This document shows, piece by piece, positions 33,049-40,193 of a stretch of DNA of 43,762 nucleotides. The stretch's first letter is position 1, and each line of letters starts with the position of its first letter. Source of the DNA: CAZUQP01 sp964622455 (GTDB lineage Bacteria > Pseudomonadota > Gammaproteobacteria > DSM-16500). The DNA lies in the NCBI GenBank assembly GCA_964622455.1, contig CAZUQP010000040.1, forward strand, positions 1 through 43,762, in the 5' to 3' direction. A model generated the notes under the pieces. It was not told where the DNA came from and did no database searches. It saw only the letters and a program-made list of their open reading frames with translations. The position numbers were made by a program, and so were the translations under genes.

Positions 33049-34045
33049 TCTTGAACCGATTGCTATTTTAGGGGCAGGTTCTTTTGGTACAGCGCTTGCT
33101 CTTTATCTTTCGCGTTTAGGACAGGCAGTACGTCTTTGGACGCCCGACCAAACAGCATTGCACGCGCTTAAAAAAGAACGTGTCAATACCCGATATTTGC
33201 CTGGTCACTCTTTTCCAGAAAACTTAGAACTCACAAGCGATCTTCCCGATGCCATCAAGCATATAAAAGATATTTTAATAGCAGTCCCCTCCGATGCATT
33301 TCGTGAAGTCATCACATTGCTAAAACCACTCTTAACATCTGAAACACGCGTTGCTTGGGTCACAAAGGGGTTAGATCCTGTCAAAAACCAATTACTGCAT
33401 GAAACAGCCGAAGAAGTGCTCGGGAAAAAACGCGCCTATGCAGTTTTATCAGGCCCATCATTTGCACGTGAAGTCGCCAAAGGATTACCCACCGCTATTG
33501 TTGCAGCGAGTACCGATTCTTCATTCACACAAGACCTCATCCATCGTTTTAACAGCCCTTTATTTCGAGTCTACTCAAGCAGCGATATCATTGGTGTCGA
33601 AATTGGCGGCATTGTTAAAAATGTATTGGCCATTGCGATTGGAATTTCAGACGGTATGGAATTAGGTGCTAATGCAAGAAGCGCACTCATCACCCGCGGG
33701 CTTGCTGAAATGATAAGACTCGGTACAGCGCTTCACGGAAAAAAAGAAACATTCATTGGATTAACCGGGTTAGGTGATTTGGTATTAACATGTACCGATG
33801 ATCAATCCCGTAATCGGCGATTTGGCGTTGCCTTAGGCCAAGGTAAAAATGCAAAAGAAGCTGAACATGCCATTGGTCAAGTCGTTGAAGGTAAACGTAA
33901 CGCCGAATTAATTGTAAAACTTGCAGAAAAAAATAAAATTGAAATGCCTATTACCGAGATGGTCTGGGAAATTTTACACAAGGGGCTCACGCCAAAAACC
34001 GCTATGCAAACCTTATTGTCTCGTGAAACAAAAGCAGAAAATTAA
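33005..34045 (+). CDS. gpsA: Glycerol-3-phosphate dehydrogenase [NAD(P)+]
   Basis: This enzyme makes glycerol-3-phosphate for phospholipids. The NAD loop is PIAILGAGSFGTALALYLSR, the substrate region is VLSGPSFAREVAKGLPTAIV, and IVKNVLAIAIGISDGMELGANAR holds the catalytic Lys. The start is uncertain: GTG 33005, GTG 33020 and ATG 32963 are all in frame and none has a convincing ribosome site, although all overlap the end of secB, implying translational coupling. I use 33005 (346 residues), close to family length. The downstream neighbour icmS is convergent, with one base between them. Confidence 0.93.
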   Translation: MEKLKVTTPKEKSTNLEPIAILGAGSFGTALALYLSRLGQAVRLWTPDQTALHALKKERVNTRYLPGHSFPENLELTSDLPDAIKHIKDILIAVPSDAFREVITLLKPLLTSETRVAWVTKGLDPVKNQLLHETAEEVLGKKRAYAVLSGPSFAREVAKGLPTAIVAASTDSSFTQDLIHRFNSPLFRVYSSSDIIGVEIGGIVKNVLAIAIGISDGMELGANARSALITRGLAEMIRLGTALHGKKETFIGLTGLGDLVLTCTDDQSRNRRFGVALGQGKNAKEAEHAIGQVVEGKRNAELIVKLAEKNKIEMPITEMVWEILHKGLTPKTAMQTLLSRETKAEN

Positions 34046-34046
34046 A

Positions 34047-34388
34047 TCAATCATACATCAACTGGTCCAACGCCGTCATATCACCACGTGGTGTGCCTTG
34101 CGTTAATTCGTACAATACATCTGTTATGCATAACATTCGAAGCGTATGCGGTGTGATATCATCAAAAACAGCTTTAACACCGAGTGTCGAACCTTCTGCT
34201 TCTTCAAACGTCACGCCAATGCCATATCCTAAACATAAAGAACACAATTGATCTGCACGTCTTGCAATCGCCGGCAGTAAACCCGTAGGTGCTAATACTT
34301 CGTCAATGGTCATAGGACGGCCATTTAAACTAAACCGCGCGCCCATTGCTCTCGCAATTTTGGCTATCTGTTGGCTCATGTCTATCAT
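34047..34388 (-). CDS. icmS: Dot/Icm secretion chaperone IcmS
   Basis: The 113-residue acidic cytosolic protein carries the IcmS signature GLLPAIARRADQLCSLCLGY followed by GIGVTFEEAEGSTLGVK and the end ALDQLMYD. IcmS works with IcmW as a type IV secretion adaptor that brings effectors to the coupling complex. The ATG at 34388 overlaps the icmT stop (TGATG), so I prefer it to an upstream start at 34403. Confidence 0.93.
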   Translation of the reverse strand: MIDMSQQIAKIARAMGARFSLNGRPMTIDEVLAPTGLLPAIARRADQLCSLCLGYGIGVTFEEAEGSTLGVKAVFDDITPHTLRMLCITDVLYELTQGTPRGDMTALDQLMYD

Positions 34389-34630
34389 CAGCGCCTCCAC
34401 CAAGGCTGCGCAACTTTTCTGGGCCCTGCAATAAATGCGCGCAGCCAGCGTAAAAAAACGGCGAGTGAAAAACCGTATCTTTCAATTCCCGCAAAAAAAA
34501 CTGTCGCCAATACAGCAATGATGAATGTCCATAATCTAATATGGAACAATAAAATCAATAAAGGGAAACATGCCCTAAAATCGACAATCCACAATCTGAC
34601 GGTTCTTGCAGAATCCCGCCAATGCGCCAT
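34388..34630 (-). CDS. icmT: Dot/Icm membrane protein IcmT
   Basis: The 80-residue protein begins MAHWRDSARTVRLWIVDFRA and has two hydrophobic stretches (CFPLLILLFHIRLWTFII and AVLATVFFAGI), then YGFSLAVFLRWLRAFIAG. This is the pattern of Legionella IcmT, needed for Dot/Icm function and egress. It is preceded by AAGGAGA-type sequence just upstream of the ATG. It shares a 114-base divergent intergenic region with dotD. Confidence 0.92.
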   Translation of the reverse strand: MAHWRDSARTVRLWIVDFRACFPLLILLFHIRLWTFIIAVLATVFFAGIERYGFSLAVFLRWLRAFIAGPRKVAQPWWRR

Positions 34631-34683
34631 TATTAATCTCCTTTATCAATAAAGCGATCTTCATTATTATCCTACGCGCAGCT

Positions 34684-34696
34684 TGACATGATGTCA
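34684..34696. promoter_or_regulatory. 13-base palindrome between icmT and dotD
   Basis: TGACATGATGTCA is a perfect dyad (TGACAT/ATGTCA with one central base) in the bidirectional icmT/dotD intergenic region, overlapping a TTGACA hexamer (34683-34688). No good -10 follows the hexamer at standard spacing. It is a candidate regulator site, not a PmrA-type direct repeat. Confidence 0.4.
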
Positions 34697-34744
34697 CTAT
34701 TCTTGCTTCAATCGTTTAGAACGTTCGTAAGGGAATGACTGTTC

Positions 34745-35215
34745 ATGAAGAGTCAATTTGCGGCCATTATATTATTTTTGTCTATCATCCTGAGCGCATG
34801 CGTGCCGCCGCCTAAAACGCCTGGGCCTCTCGATAATACAGATGCATCCCTTTCAGAAGCATCCTATGCCGTTAGCCGCTCCATTTCCGGACTATCTGAA
34901 ACCGCACAAGCCACCCGCCCTTTTCCAAAACTTGATCCGCCCCCCAATCCTGCAAGTTATGGGATGGCAGGCTTAACTTCAGTTGATTGGTCAGGCCCAG
35001 TTGAACCGCTGGTAAAACAAATTGCCAAAGCCACCCATTACCGAGTCAGAATACTGGGCACCTCGCCCGCGATTCCGGTATTGGTCAGTGTGTATGATAA
35101 AAATATGATGATCGCCGATATTTTACGCGATGTCGGTTATCAATGCGGCAGACGTGCGGAAGTGGTGATATTTCCTGACAGCCGTGTCATTGAGTTGCGT
35201 TATGCAAAAAATTAG
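34745..35215 (+). CDS. dotD: Dot/Icm outer-membrane lipoprotein DotD
   Basis: The 156-residue lipoprotein precursor has a lipobox (ILSACVPPP, Cys about residue 19). The C-terminal part (WSGPVEPLVKQIAKATHYRV, with DILRDVGYQCGRRAEVVIFP) resembles the secretin-N0-like fold of DotD. With DotC it targets DotH to the outer membrane in the Dot/Icm core complex. First of dotDCB; dotC follows 12 bases later. Confidence 0.94.
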   Translation: MKSQFAAIILFLSIILSACVPPPKTPGPLDNTDASLSEASYAVSRSISGLSETAQATRPFPKLDPPPNPASYGMAGLTSVDWSGPVEPLVKQIAKATHYRVRILGTSPAIPVLVSVYDKNMMIADILRDVGYQCGRRAEVVIFPDSRVIELRYAKN

Positions 35216-35227
35216 GAATAACGGTGC

Positions 35228-36043
35228 ATGAAAACGTACAGGATACTTGTTATTATCATAGCGGCTTTACTCACCGCCTGTATGCATCACAAACAAGATG
35301 TTGATCCAACCAATTTGAATGATCTTGAAAATATGTCAACAGAAATTTCAAGAACGCCTGCAGAAGAATTGAAAATTAGCCGAATTCGAATCAAAGCGCT
35401 GGAAGAAGCAGCGATGAGCATAGGTGCACAAGGAGGACTTGCATCAACCTCTAAAGAAATAAATGCGCGATTAGAAAAAGATAAATGGTATTTAGAAACT
35501 ATTTATAATTTTAACGGCATGATGTTAAGTCATGGTGTTTTACCGCCCGTGCTCGTTGAAGGCAATAATAGTTTAAATCTTGCTGATCGTAATACCATTC
35601 GCATTGCTGATAAAACTTATCTGATTGTAGAGCAAGCACGTTTTGCAACGACACCGCCTAATTGGCGTGATTATATTTGGATGACTTATACAACGCCTGA
35701 ACTGCCTGACAAGGTGCTTCTGCCGCGCACCAGCGAAGAACGTAAAGCATGGAGTAAAGCAGTAAAAACAGGTTGGAACAAAGGCATTCAACAAGCGTTT
35801 AGTATTTTTCAGCAAGATTTAGCGCGCTTAAAACGCGATTACAATGGTATGATTTTGTATCGTAAATTACTGCAAGAAAAAATGATTAGCGCACCGTATG
35901 TGTCTAAAACAGAATTAGGAATCACAGGAAATGGTACTGATATGCGTATCAATGACCAAGTGTTACGTATTACTGAATTGCCAAAACTGCAAACAGAAAG
36001 CAACAATTGGCGCGCAATCGTGGTGAAAGAAGATGACGAATGA
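35228..36043 (+). CDS. dotC: Dot/Icm outer-membrane lipoprotein DotC
   Basis: The 271-residue lipoprotein has the lipobox ALLTACMHH near residue 18. The mature part includes RIKALEEAAMSIGAQGGLAS, YNFNGMMLSHGVLPPVLVEG and RDYIWMTYTTPELPDKVLLP, all typical of DotC. It anchors DotH with DotD. Its end overlaps dotB by 11 bases. Confidence 0.95.
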   Translation: MKTYRILVIIIAALLTACMHHKQDVDPTNLNDLENMSTEISRTPAEELKISRIRIKALEEAAMSIGAQGGLASTSKEINARLEKDKWYLETIYNFNGMMLSHGVLPPVLVEGNNSLNLADRNTIRIADKTYLIVEQARFATTPPNWRDYIWMTYTTPELPDKVLLPRTSEERKAWSKAVKTGWNKGIQQAFSIFQQDLARLKRDYNGMILYRKLLQEKMISAPYVSKTELGITGNGTDMRINDQVLRITELPKLQTESNNWRAIVVKEDDE

Positions 36044-37175
36044 ATTTTTATATCCGCAAGAACCGATACGCTTATCCATTGAAGCCGTCAATGACATTTT
36101 AATTCATTGTGTGAAAGCAGGTGCATCAGATATTACTTTTCAAACCGGTGAACCGGTATTTGCGGAAATTTATGGACGTTTACTGAAAGTCACTCGCCGG
36201 CGGCTTTCAAATACTGAACTCGGTGAAATTATTAATGCGATGTATGGGCCTAATGGCATGGCGCAAATTATGTCGGGCAAAGATGTCGATACGCATTATG
36301 AAATTCGACCCAATCGTTCAGACCGCTATCGATTTCGTATTAATGGCACGGGTTGTCAAGTCGAAGGACACGATGGATTACAAATTACAGCGCGTACCAT
36401 CCCGAGTGATCCGCCAAAATTAGCTTCCATGAATTTACCAAAAGCCATTATAGATGCGATTGCACCTGAACAAGGGGTTGTATATATCACAGGTGCGACA
36501 GGGTCTGGTAAAAGTACATTACTCGCTGCCATTATTCGAGACATTACTGAAAATGCAGAAAGCCATCGAAAAGTATTAACCTATGAAGCGCCGATTGAAT
36601 TTGTGTATGACAGTGTCGAAAAAATTTCAAGTATTGTGAGTCAATCTGAAATTCCGCGTCATTTACCGAGCTTTGCCGCTGGCGTACGTAATGCCTTGCG
36701 GCGAAAACCGCGTTTAATTTTAGTGGGGGAGGCACGCGATCCAGAAACCATTAGCGCTGTCATGGAAGCTGCGATGACAGGGCACCCTGTTTATACAACA
36801 CTGCACAGTAACGGTGTTGCAGAAACCATGCGTCGATTAGTCACTACTTTTCCATCTGATGAACGTCAAGGCCGAACGATTGATATTATCGAAACGATTC
36901 GTTTAGTTGTTTCTCAACGATTAGTACCGACGATCGATGGCAAACGCGTTGCGCTTCGCGAATATTTAGTGTTCGATGAAAAAATTCGTGATCTTTTACT
37001 TGATACCGATCCTGTCAATATCACTGCTATGGTCCGAAAAATGGTAAAAGAATACGGCTGTCCCATTGAAAAAGATGCAAAAGAAAAATGGGATGAAGGC
37101 AAAATTACCGAACGTCAATACCGTGTGATTGCTGAGCAAAGCAAGCGGGAAGATAAAGATGTGGGGTTGGTGTAA
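36033..37175 (+). CDS. dotB: Dot/Icm secretion ATPase DotB
   Basis: The 380-residue PilT/VirB11-like hexameric ATPase has Walker A VYITGATGSGKSTLLAAII, the Asp box TYEAPIEFVYD, Walker B LILVGEARDPETISAVMEAA and the His box TGHPVYTTLHSNGVAETM. It powers Dot/Icm assembly and substrate transfer at the cytoplasmic face. Full length. A degenerate copy of its last 35 bases is found at 38266-38300, beyond the inserted toxin-antitoxin module. Confidence 0.97.
   Translation: MTNEFLYPQEPIRLSIEAVNDILIHCVKAGASDITFQTGEPVFAEIYGRLLKVTRRRLSNTELGEIINAMYGPNGMAQIMSGKDVDTHYEIRPNRSDRYRFRINGTGCQVEGHDGLQITARTIPSDPPKLASMNLPKAIIDAIAPEQGVVYITGATGSGKSTLLAAIIRDITENAESHRKVLTYEAPIEFVYDSVEKISSIVSQSEIPRHLPSFAAGVRNALRRKPRLILVGEARDPETISAVMEAAMTGHPVYTTLHSNGVAETMRRLVTTFPSDERQGRTIDIIETIRLVVSQRLVPTIDGKRVALREYLVFDEKIRDLLLDTDPVNITAMVRKMVKEYGCPIEKDAKEKWDEGKITERQYRVIAEQSKREDKDVGLV
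37141..37175 (+). repeat. dotB 3'-end repeat, copy 1 (inside dotB)
   Basis: The last 35 bases of dotB, ending in TGTAA, match 38266-38300 at 30 of 35 positions in direct orientation. The two copies bracket the antitoxin/toxin module and the DUF559 element. Confidence 0.65.
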
Positions 37176-37195
37176 TGTTTAACTCGCGTTATAAT
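37167..37195 (+). promoter_or_regulatory. Promoter for the antitoxin-toxin pair, overlapping the dotB stop
   Basis: TTGGTG (37167-37172, within the last codons of dotB) and TATAAT (37190-37195) have a 17-base spacer. GAGGTG at 37214-37219 is the ribosome site before ATG 37225. A moderate -35 with a perfect -10. Confidence 0.5.
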
Positions 37196-37224
37196 CTTGA
37201 ACATCAAACTAACCGAGGTGCGCT

Positions 37225-37428
37225 ATGCTAATCTTACACGAAAAATTCATTGTGGATGAAAAAGGAAAAAAAACAGCGGCTGTTTTGCCTTATGCTGAAT
37301 GGAAAAAAGTGGCCGCTATTCTCGAAGAATATGAGGATATTTGCGCTTACGACAAAGCCAAATCACGCGCCTCTCGCCCTGTTCCATTTAAAAAAGCAAT
37401 AAAAAAACTCAAAGCTGCCCGCGCATGA
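37225..37428 (+). CDS. Antitoxin of a RelE/ParE-type pair
   Basis: The 67-residue protein (FIVDEKGKKTAAVLPYAEWK near the N-terminus and a basic C-terminal tail, PVPFKKAIKKLKAARA) resembles Phd/YefM-type antitoxins in its short N-terminal strand-helix part. The TGA overlaps the toxin ATG (ATGA), the standard antitoxin-first arrangement. Because the toxin gene is cut, the antitoxin may now be an orphan. Confidence 0.72.
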   Translation: MLILHEKFIVDEKGKKTAAVLPYAEWKKVAAILEEYEDICAYDKAKSRASRPVPFKKAIKKLKAARA

Positions 37429-37603
37429 GATATACCATTGAAATTGAGAGATCCGCTTTGAAAGCACTACAGAAAATTCCGGCAACAGATAGAAACAAAT
37501 TAATTACCCTCATTCAACGTCTTGCCTCTAATCCAAGACCCTCAGGCGCAAAAAAATTGACTGGCCGTGATGGTTGGCGCATACGAGCTGGAAATTATCG
37601 TAT

Positions 37604-37609
37604 TATTTA
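37604..37609 (+). repeat. Target-site duplication, left copy
   Basis: TATTTA immediately left of the element is repeated at 38158-38163 on the right. The true duplication is five or six bases. Confidence 0.6.
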
Positions 37610-37706
37610 GTCATGTTACGCAGCCTTTGTCATTGCTGTATATTCGTTGATGAACAAAGAATATCCCCTCCTTTGAAAAAGGGGGGTTAGGGAGGATTTG
37701 TATAAA
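37610..37706 (+). repeat. Left terminal inverted repeat of the DUF559 element
   Basis: It begins GTCATGTTACGCAGCCTTTG and ends ATTTGTATAAA. It pairs with 38060-38156 over 97 bases with two mismatches. Confidence 0.85.
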
Positions 37707-38058
37707 TACTTATTTCATTAAAAATCTTCAAAACAACATCATCAATGGAATTTAACACATCTAAATTACTAAAACGCAATACCTTTAAATTTAATTCGGC
37801 TAATTTTTTATCTCTTATTTGATCGCGCTCTATCATTTCATCTTCATAATGTTGCCCGCCATCAATTTCAATGACTAAATTAACAGAAGGAGCAAAAAAA
37901 TCTATAATATAATTTAAAATAGGCTTTTGACGATAAAATGGAACACCGCATAACTGTTTACGCCGCAAGCGGGACCATAGCAATGTTTCTGCGTTAGTTA
38001 GATTTTTACGTAGATGCTGCGAACGTTGTTTATTATTTTTATTGTAATAATAAAGCAT
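37687..38058 (-). CDS. DUF559 (Vsr-like endonuclease fold) protein
   Basis: The 123-residue protein has the DUF559 pattern: LRKNLTNAETLLWSRLRRKQ, GVPFYRQKPILNYIIDFFAP with the catalytic-type Asp, and LVIEIDGGQHYEDE with E-x-D-G-x-x-H. The fold is that of very-short-patch-repair and restriction-type nucleases; a real cleavage activity is unproven. It fills the inverted-repeat element completely, so it travels as the cargo or the agent of this element. Confidence 0.88.
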   Translation of the reverse strand: MLYYYNKNNKQRSQHLRKNLTNAETLLWSRLRRKQLCGVPFYRQKPILNYIIDFFAPSVNLVIEIDGGQHYEDEMIERDQIRDKKLAELNLKVLRFSNLDVLNSIDDVVLKIFNEISIYTNPP

Positions 38059-38059
38059 T

Positions 38060-38156
38060 TTTATACAAATCCTCCCTAACCCTCCTTTTTCAAAGGAGGG
38101 GATATTCTTTGTTCATCAACGAATATACAGCAATGACAAAGGCTGCGTAACACGAC
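38060..38156 (-). repeat. Right terminal inverted repeat of the DUF559 element
   Basis: This is the reverse complement of 37610-37706 except for two substitutions, one near the outer end and one in the G run. Confidence 0.85.
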
Positions 38157-38157
38157 A

Positions 38158-38163
38158 TATTTA
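38158..38163 (+). repeat. Target-site duplication, right copy
   Basis: TATTTA follows the right inverted repeat. The last bases continue directly into the rest of the relE frame (TAT GAA ATA AAA). Confidence 0.6.
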
Positions 38164-38265
38164 TGAAATAAAAGATCAAATTTGTTATATCCTCGTATTA
38201 GACATTGGGCACAGAAAAGATATTTACAAATAAACAGGCTCTGGATATCCTGTCATTGCAAAAAA

Positions 38266-38300
38266 ACAAGCGGAAAGATAAAGATGTGGAGTTAATGTAA
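38266..38300 (+). repeat. Degenerate copy of the dotB 3' end, copy 2
   Basis: ACAAGCGGAAAGATAAAGAT and the following GTGGAGTTAATGTAA match 37141-37175 with five substitutions, including the stop codon TAA at the same place. It can be read as the pre-insertion dotB end displaced by the module, or as an imported homologous end. Confidence 0.65.
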
Positions 38301-39620
38301 AACACTTTTTACTAGCCTCGATATTTCGCTCGCCATATAAAGCGGTAATGATAAAATTTTATCAACATAACTGAATGGTTGTTGCGAGAGACGCACACCG
38401 ATAAGCGAATTTTTTTCTTCTATAAATAATTTGAGGGATTTTAAACGGCCGCTTGTGCCTGCTTTGACTTCAATAGGAATAATCTTTGCATCTACCGTCG
38501 TAACAAAATCTACCTCTGCCATGCTAGAACGCTCTGCTCTCACCCAAAAATATAAACTGGCTTCTTCAAAATAGGATGCGGAAGCTAGCAATTCTTGCCC
38601 TACAAATTGCTCTGCTAACATGCCGCGATTTACCAAGAGAATATCTTCATTTAATAATAATTCAGTCTCCAGTTTTCCCGCACGCGTAACCAAACCCGTA
38701 TCTAAAAATAAAATTTTGAATTTTTTTTCATTCACTAAACTTGCAAGCGGCACACCGGAGGCGCCCGTACTGTAAATAGGATAAATAAGTCCCGCATTTT
38801 GCAACAGGTATAAAGCTTCTTTAAGCTCACGCGACTTCATATCAGGATCTACTTTGCTATATTTGAAATTTTCTCCAATCAACCCTGGAATTTTTTCAAA
38901 AAGCCGCTGCAAATATCGATGATCAGTTTTTTTTGCATATTTCCCAAAATCTTGCCGATAGGTATTCAATAACGCCGTCTGAATGTTCATACATTCGCCC
39001 GCATCATGATCTGCAAAATAACTTTGTAAAACAGCCGGCATACCGCCCAACACCATATATTCACGCACTAACTTAAGCAAGCGCTCATGTACCGCTGGAT
39101 CAATAGTGGTATTTAAATCAATATTTTCTATCCATTCTCGTAAAGGTTTATTTTCACTGCCGACTAAATATTCTTTAAATGAAAGGGGTTTTAAATAAAG
39201 CGACTGCACTCTGCCGACAGGCATACGAAAATCAGCATCGTTTATGGTAAATTCCAGTAGTGAACCAGCGCCTATCACATGCTGTTTCGGCAATTTTTCT
39301 TTAAAATAACGCAACGCGCGAATGGCGTTCGGACAATCTTGAATTTCATCTAAGAACAATAATGTTTTTTGTGGTTCGATTTTTTTGTGTGTTAACAAAA
39401 AAATGGTATTGAGAATTTCGCTGGGTTCAAGGCTTTCAAAACAACGAACCATATCTGGCTGCAATTCAAAATTAATGGTAACCATTTGTTCGAAATGCTC
39501 ATGCCCAAATTTTTCGATGGCGTATGTTTTGCCAACCTGTCTTGCACCCCTTAATAAAAGCGGCATTGGATTTTCTTGGTTTTTCCATTCTAAAAGATCT
39601 GACTCAATATCTCGATGCAT
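38292..39620 (-). CDS. AAA_14/DUF4143 ATPase (first of two)
   Basis: The 442-residue protein has an N-terminal AAA_14 ATPase (Walker A LLRGARQVGKTYAIEKFG; Walker B TLLFLDEIQDCPNAI; sensor VIGAGSLLEFTI) and a C-terminal DUF4143 domain (FLDTGLV and FWVRAERSSMAEVDFVTTVD with IIPIEVKAGTSG, a restriction-nuclease-like E-V-K-A segment). The family is widespread and often in mobile regions; function is unknown to me. Upstream lies a set of TAAAATACAGGG repeats. It starts at ATG 39620 and ends over the dotB-end copy. Confidence 0.88.
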   Translation of the reverse strand: MHRDIESDLLEWKNQENPMPLLLRGARQVGKTYAIEKFGHEHFEQMVTINFELQPDMVRCFESLEPSEILNTIFLLTHKKIEPQKTLLFLDEIQDCPNAIRALRYFKEKLPKQHVIGAGSLLEFTINDADFRMPVGRVQSLYLKPLSFKEYLVGSENKPLREWIENIDLNTTIDPAVHERLLKLVREYMVLGGMPAVLQSYFADHDAGECMNIQTALLNTYRQDFGKYAKKTDHRYLQRLFEKIPGLIGENFKYSKVDPDMKSRELKEALYLLQNAGLIYPIYSTGASGVPLASLVNEKKFKILFLDTGLVTRAGKLETELLLNEDILLVNRGMLAEQFVGQELLASASYFEEASLYFWVRAERSSMAEVDFVTTVDAKIIPIEVKAGTSGRLKSLKLFIEEKNSLIGVRLSQQPFSYVDKILSLPLYMASEISRLVKSVLH

Positions 39621-39646
39621 AATCCAACCAGTTACTTATGTAGTAT

Positions 39647-39716
39647 CCCTGTATTTTATACAATTTATGGCTAAAATACAAGGTTAAAAATGACATAAAA
39701 TGGCTAAAATACAGGG
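39647..39716. promoter_or_regulatory. Three copies of a TAAAATACAGGG-type motif upstream of the ATPase
   Basis: One inverted copy (39647-39658, CCCTGTATTTTA) and two direct copies (39672-39683 and 39705-39716) are present. The longer 20-base unit ATGGCTAAAATACARGGTTA starts at 39667 and 39700, period 33. The arrangement fits an operator or autoregulatory site for the ATPase at 39620. Confidence 0.55.
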
Positions 39717-39747
39717 TTACTAATAAAGAGGATAAGGAGGATGTGGA

Positions 39748-40011
39748 TTAAAACCAATGAAATAAGCGAGCAATCAACGTGAGAACGCCAATAAAGCCGC
39801 CCACTACCCAGATGAAATTAAACCAGAGACGATTATTGATATCGCGAAATCCCGCGGTCATTTCTTTACGCAGATCATCCATTTTATTATCAAGATTATC
39901 GAATCGTTTTTCAAATCGAATTAACGTTTCATTAATATGACCAATAGTTGTTTCTAACACTGCTAACCTAGCATCGTGACGCATATGGCCCTCATTTTTA
40001 TGCGCTTTCAC
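39748..40011 (-). CDS. Small coiled-coil protein with C-terminal membrane anchor
   Basis: The 87-residue protein has a long heptad region (residues 15-55: LETTIGHINETLIRFEKRFD, then NLDNKMDDLRKEMTAGFRDI) and a hydrophobic tail (FIWVVGGFIGVLTLIARLF). The layout resembles small DUF1640- or XhlA-like proteins, but I do not assign a function. The GTG start at 40011 has GGAGAA upstream; ATG 39984 is the alternative. It stands alone between the two ATPase genes. Confidence 0.6.
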   Translation of the reverse strand: MKAHKNEGHMRHDARLAVLETTIGHINETLIRFEKRFDNLDNKMDDLRKEMTAGFRDINNRLWFNFIWVVGGFIGVLTLIARLFHWF

Positions 40012-40062
40012 TTACTTTTCTCCGTTAAATTATACAATCACAATTAAAAAAAATCGATCTAT

Positions 40063-40104
40063 ATTAGACTTCTTTCGAAAACTAGGTTTCGAAAGAAGTC
40101 TAAT
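40063..40104. repeat. Perfect 18-base inverted repeat (long hairpin)
   Basis: ATTAGACTTCTTTCGAAA and its exact reverse complement are separated by ACTAGG. There is no T run after either side, so it is not a typical terminator. Two insertion-sequence ends left abutting, or a small palindromic element, would explain it. Confidence 0.6.
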
Positions 40105-40106
40105 GA

Positions 40107-40193
40107 TTACTGATCTCACACAATGCATTTGGTCAAGAAAAGCTTAAACTCACCTTGGCTGAATTACGCAGCGAACGTGATCACGTTAAATAA
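40107..40193 (+). pseudogene. 3' remnant of an unidentified gene
   Basis: After a TGA at 40104-40106 an open stretch encodes ...FGQEKLKLTLAELRSERDHV K and a stop at 40191-40193. It has a charged, helical composition, has no start, and abuts the 18-base hairpin, so it looks like the tail of a gene destroyed by rearrangement. It overlaps the end of the second ATPase gene by 13 bases. Confidence 0.35.

Larger units (their letters stand above)
37610..38157. mobile_element. 0.55-kb inverted-repeat element carrying a DUF559 gene
   Basis: The element is bounded by 97-base terminal inverted repeats (37610-37706 and 38060-38156) that differ at two positions. It sits inside a relE gene and is flanked by a five- to six-base direct repeat. 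Its only gene is a DUF559 protein on the minus strand, whose start is just inside the right repeat and whose stop is within the left one. The inner part of each repeat itself folds (CCCCTCCTTTGAAAAAGGGGGG). There is no recognisable transposase, so it was probably moved in trans or uses an unknown mechanism. Confidence 0.8.
37425..38233 (+). pseudogene. RelE/ParE-type toxin gene interrupted by the DUF559 element
   Basis: The first 61 codons (37425-37607; MRYTIEIERSALKALQKIPA to AGNYRII) are the start of a RelE toxin. The frame then stops at a TAG formed across the element junction. The missing end lies on the far side: 38162-38233 encodes YEIKDQICYILVLDIGHRKD IYK and a TAA, exactly the family's C-terminal strand with the G-H-R motif. 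Removing the element and one target copy restores an 84-residue toxin in frame. The 61-residue product lacks the C-terminal active region, so it is presumably inactive. Confidence 0.85.

Noticed and set aside
37611..37690. The CCCCTCCTTTGAAAAAGGGGGG fold as a stand-alone terminator of the toxin gene
   Set aside because: It is part of both terminal repeats of the inserted element, so its origin is the element rather than the toxin operon.
37610..38157. CRISPR-like or integron-like reading of the repeats around DUF559
   Set aside because: There are only two long inverted copies and no spacer series or attC-type fold. Target duplication and a split gene point to a transposable element.
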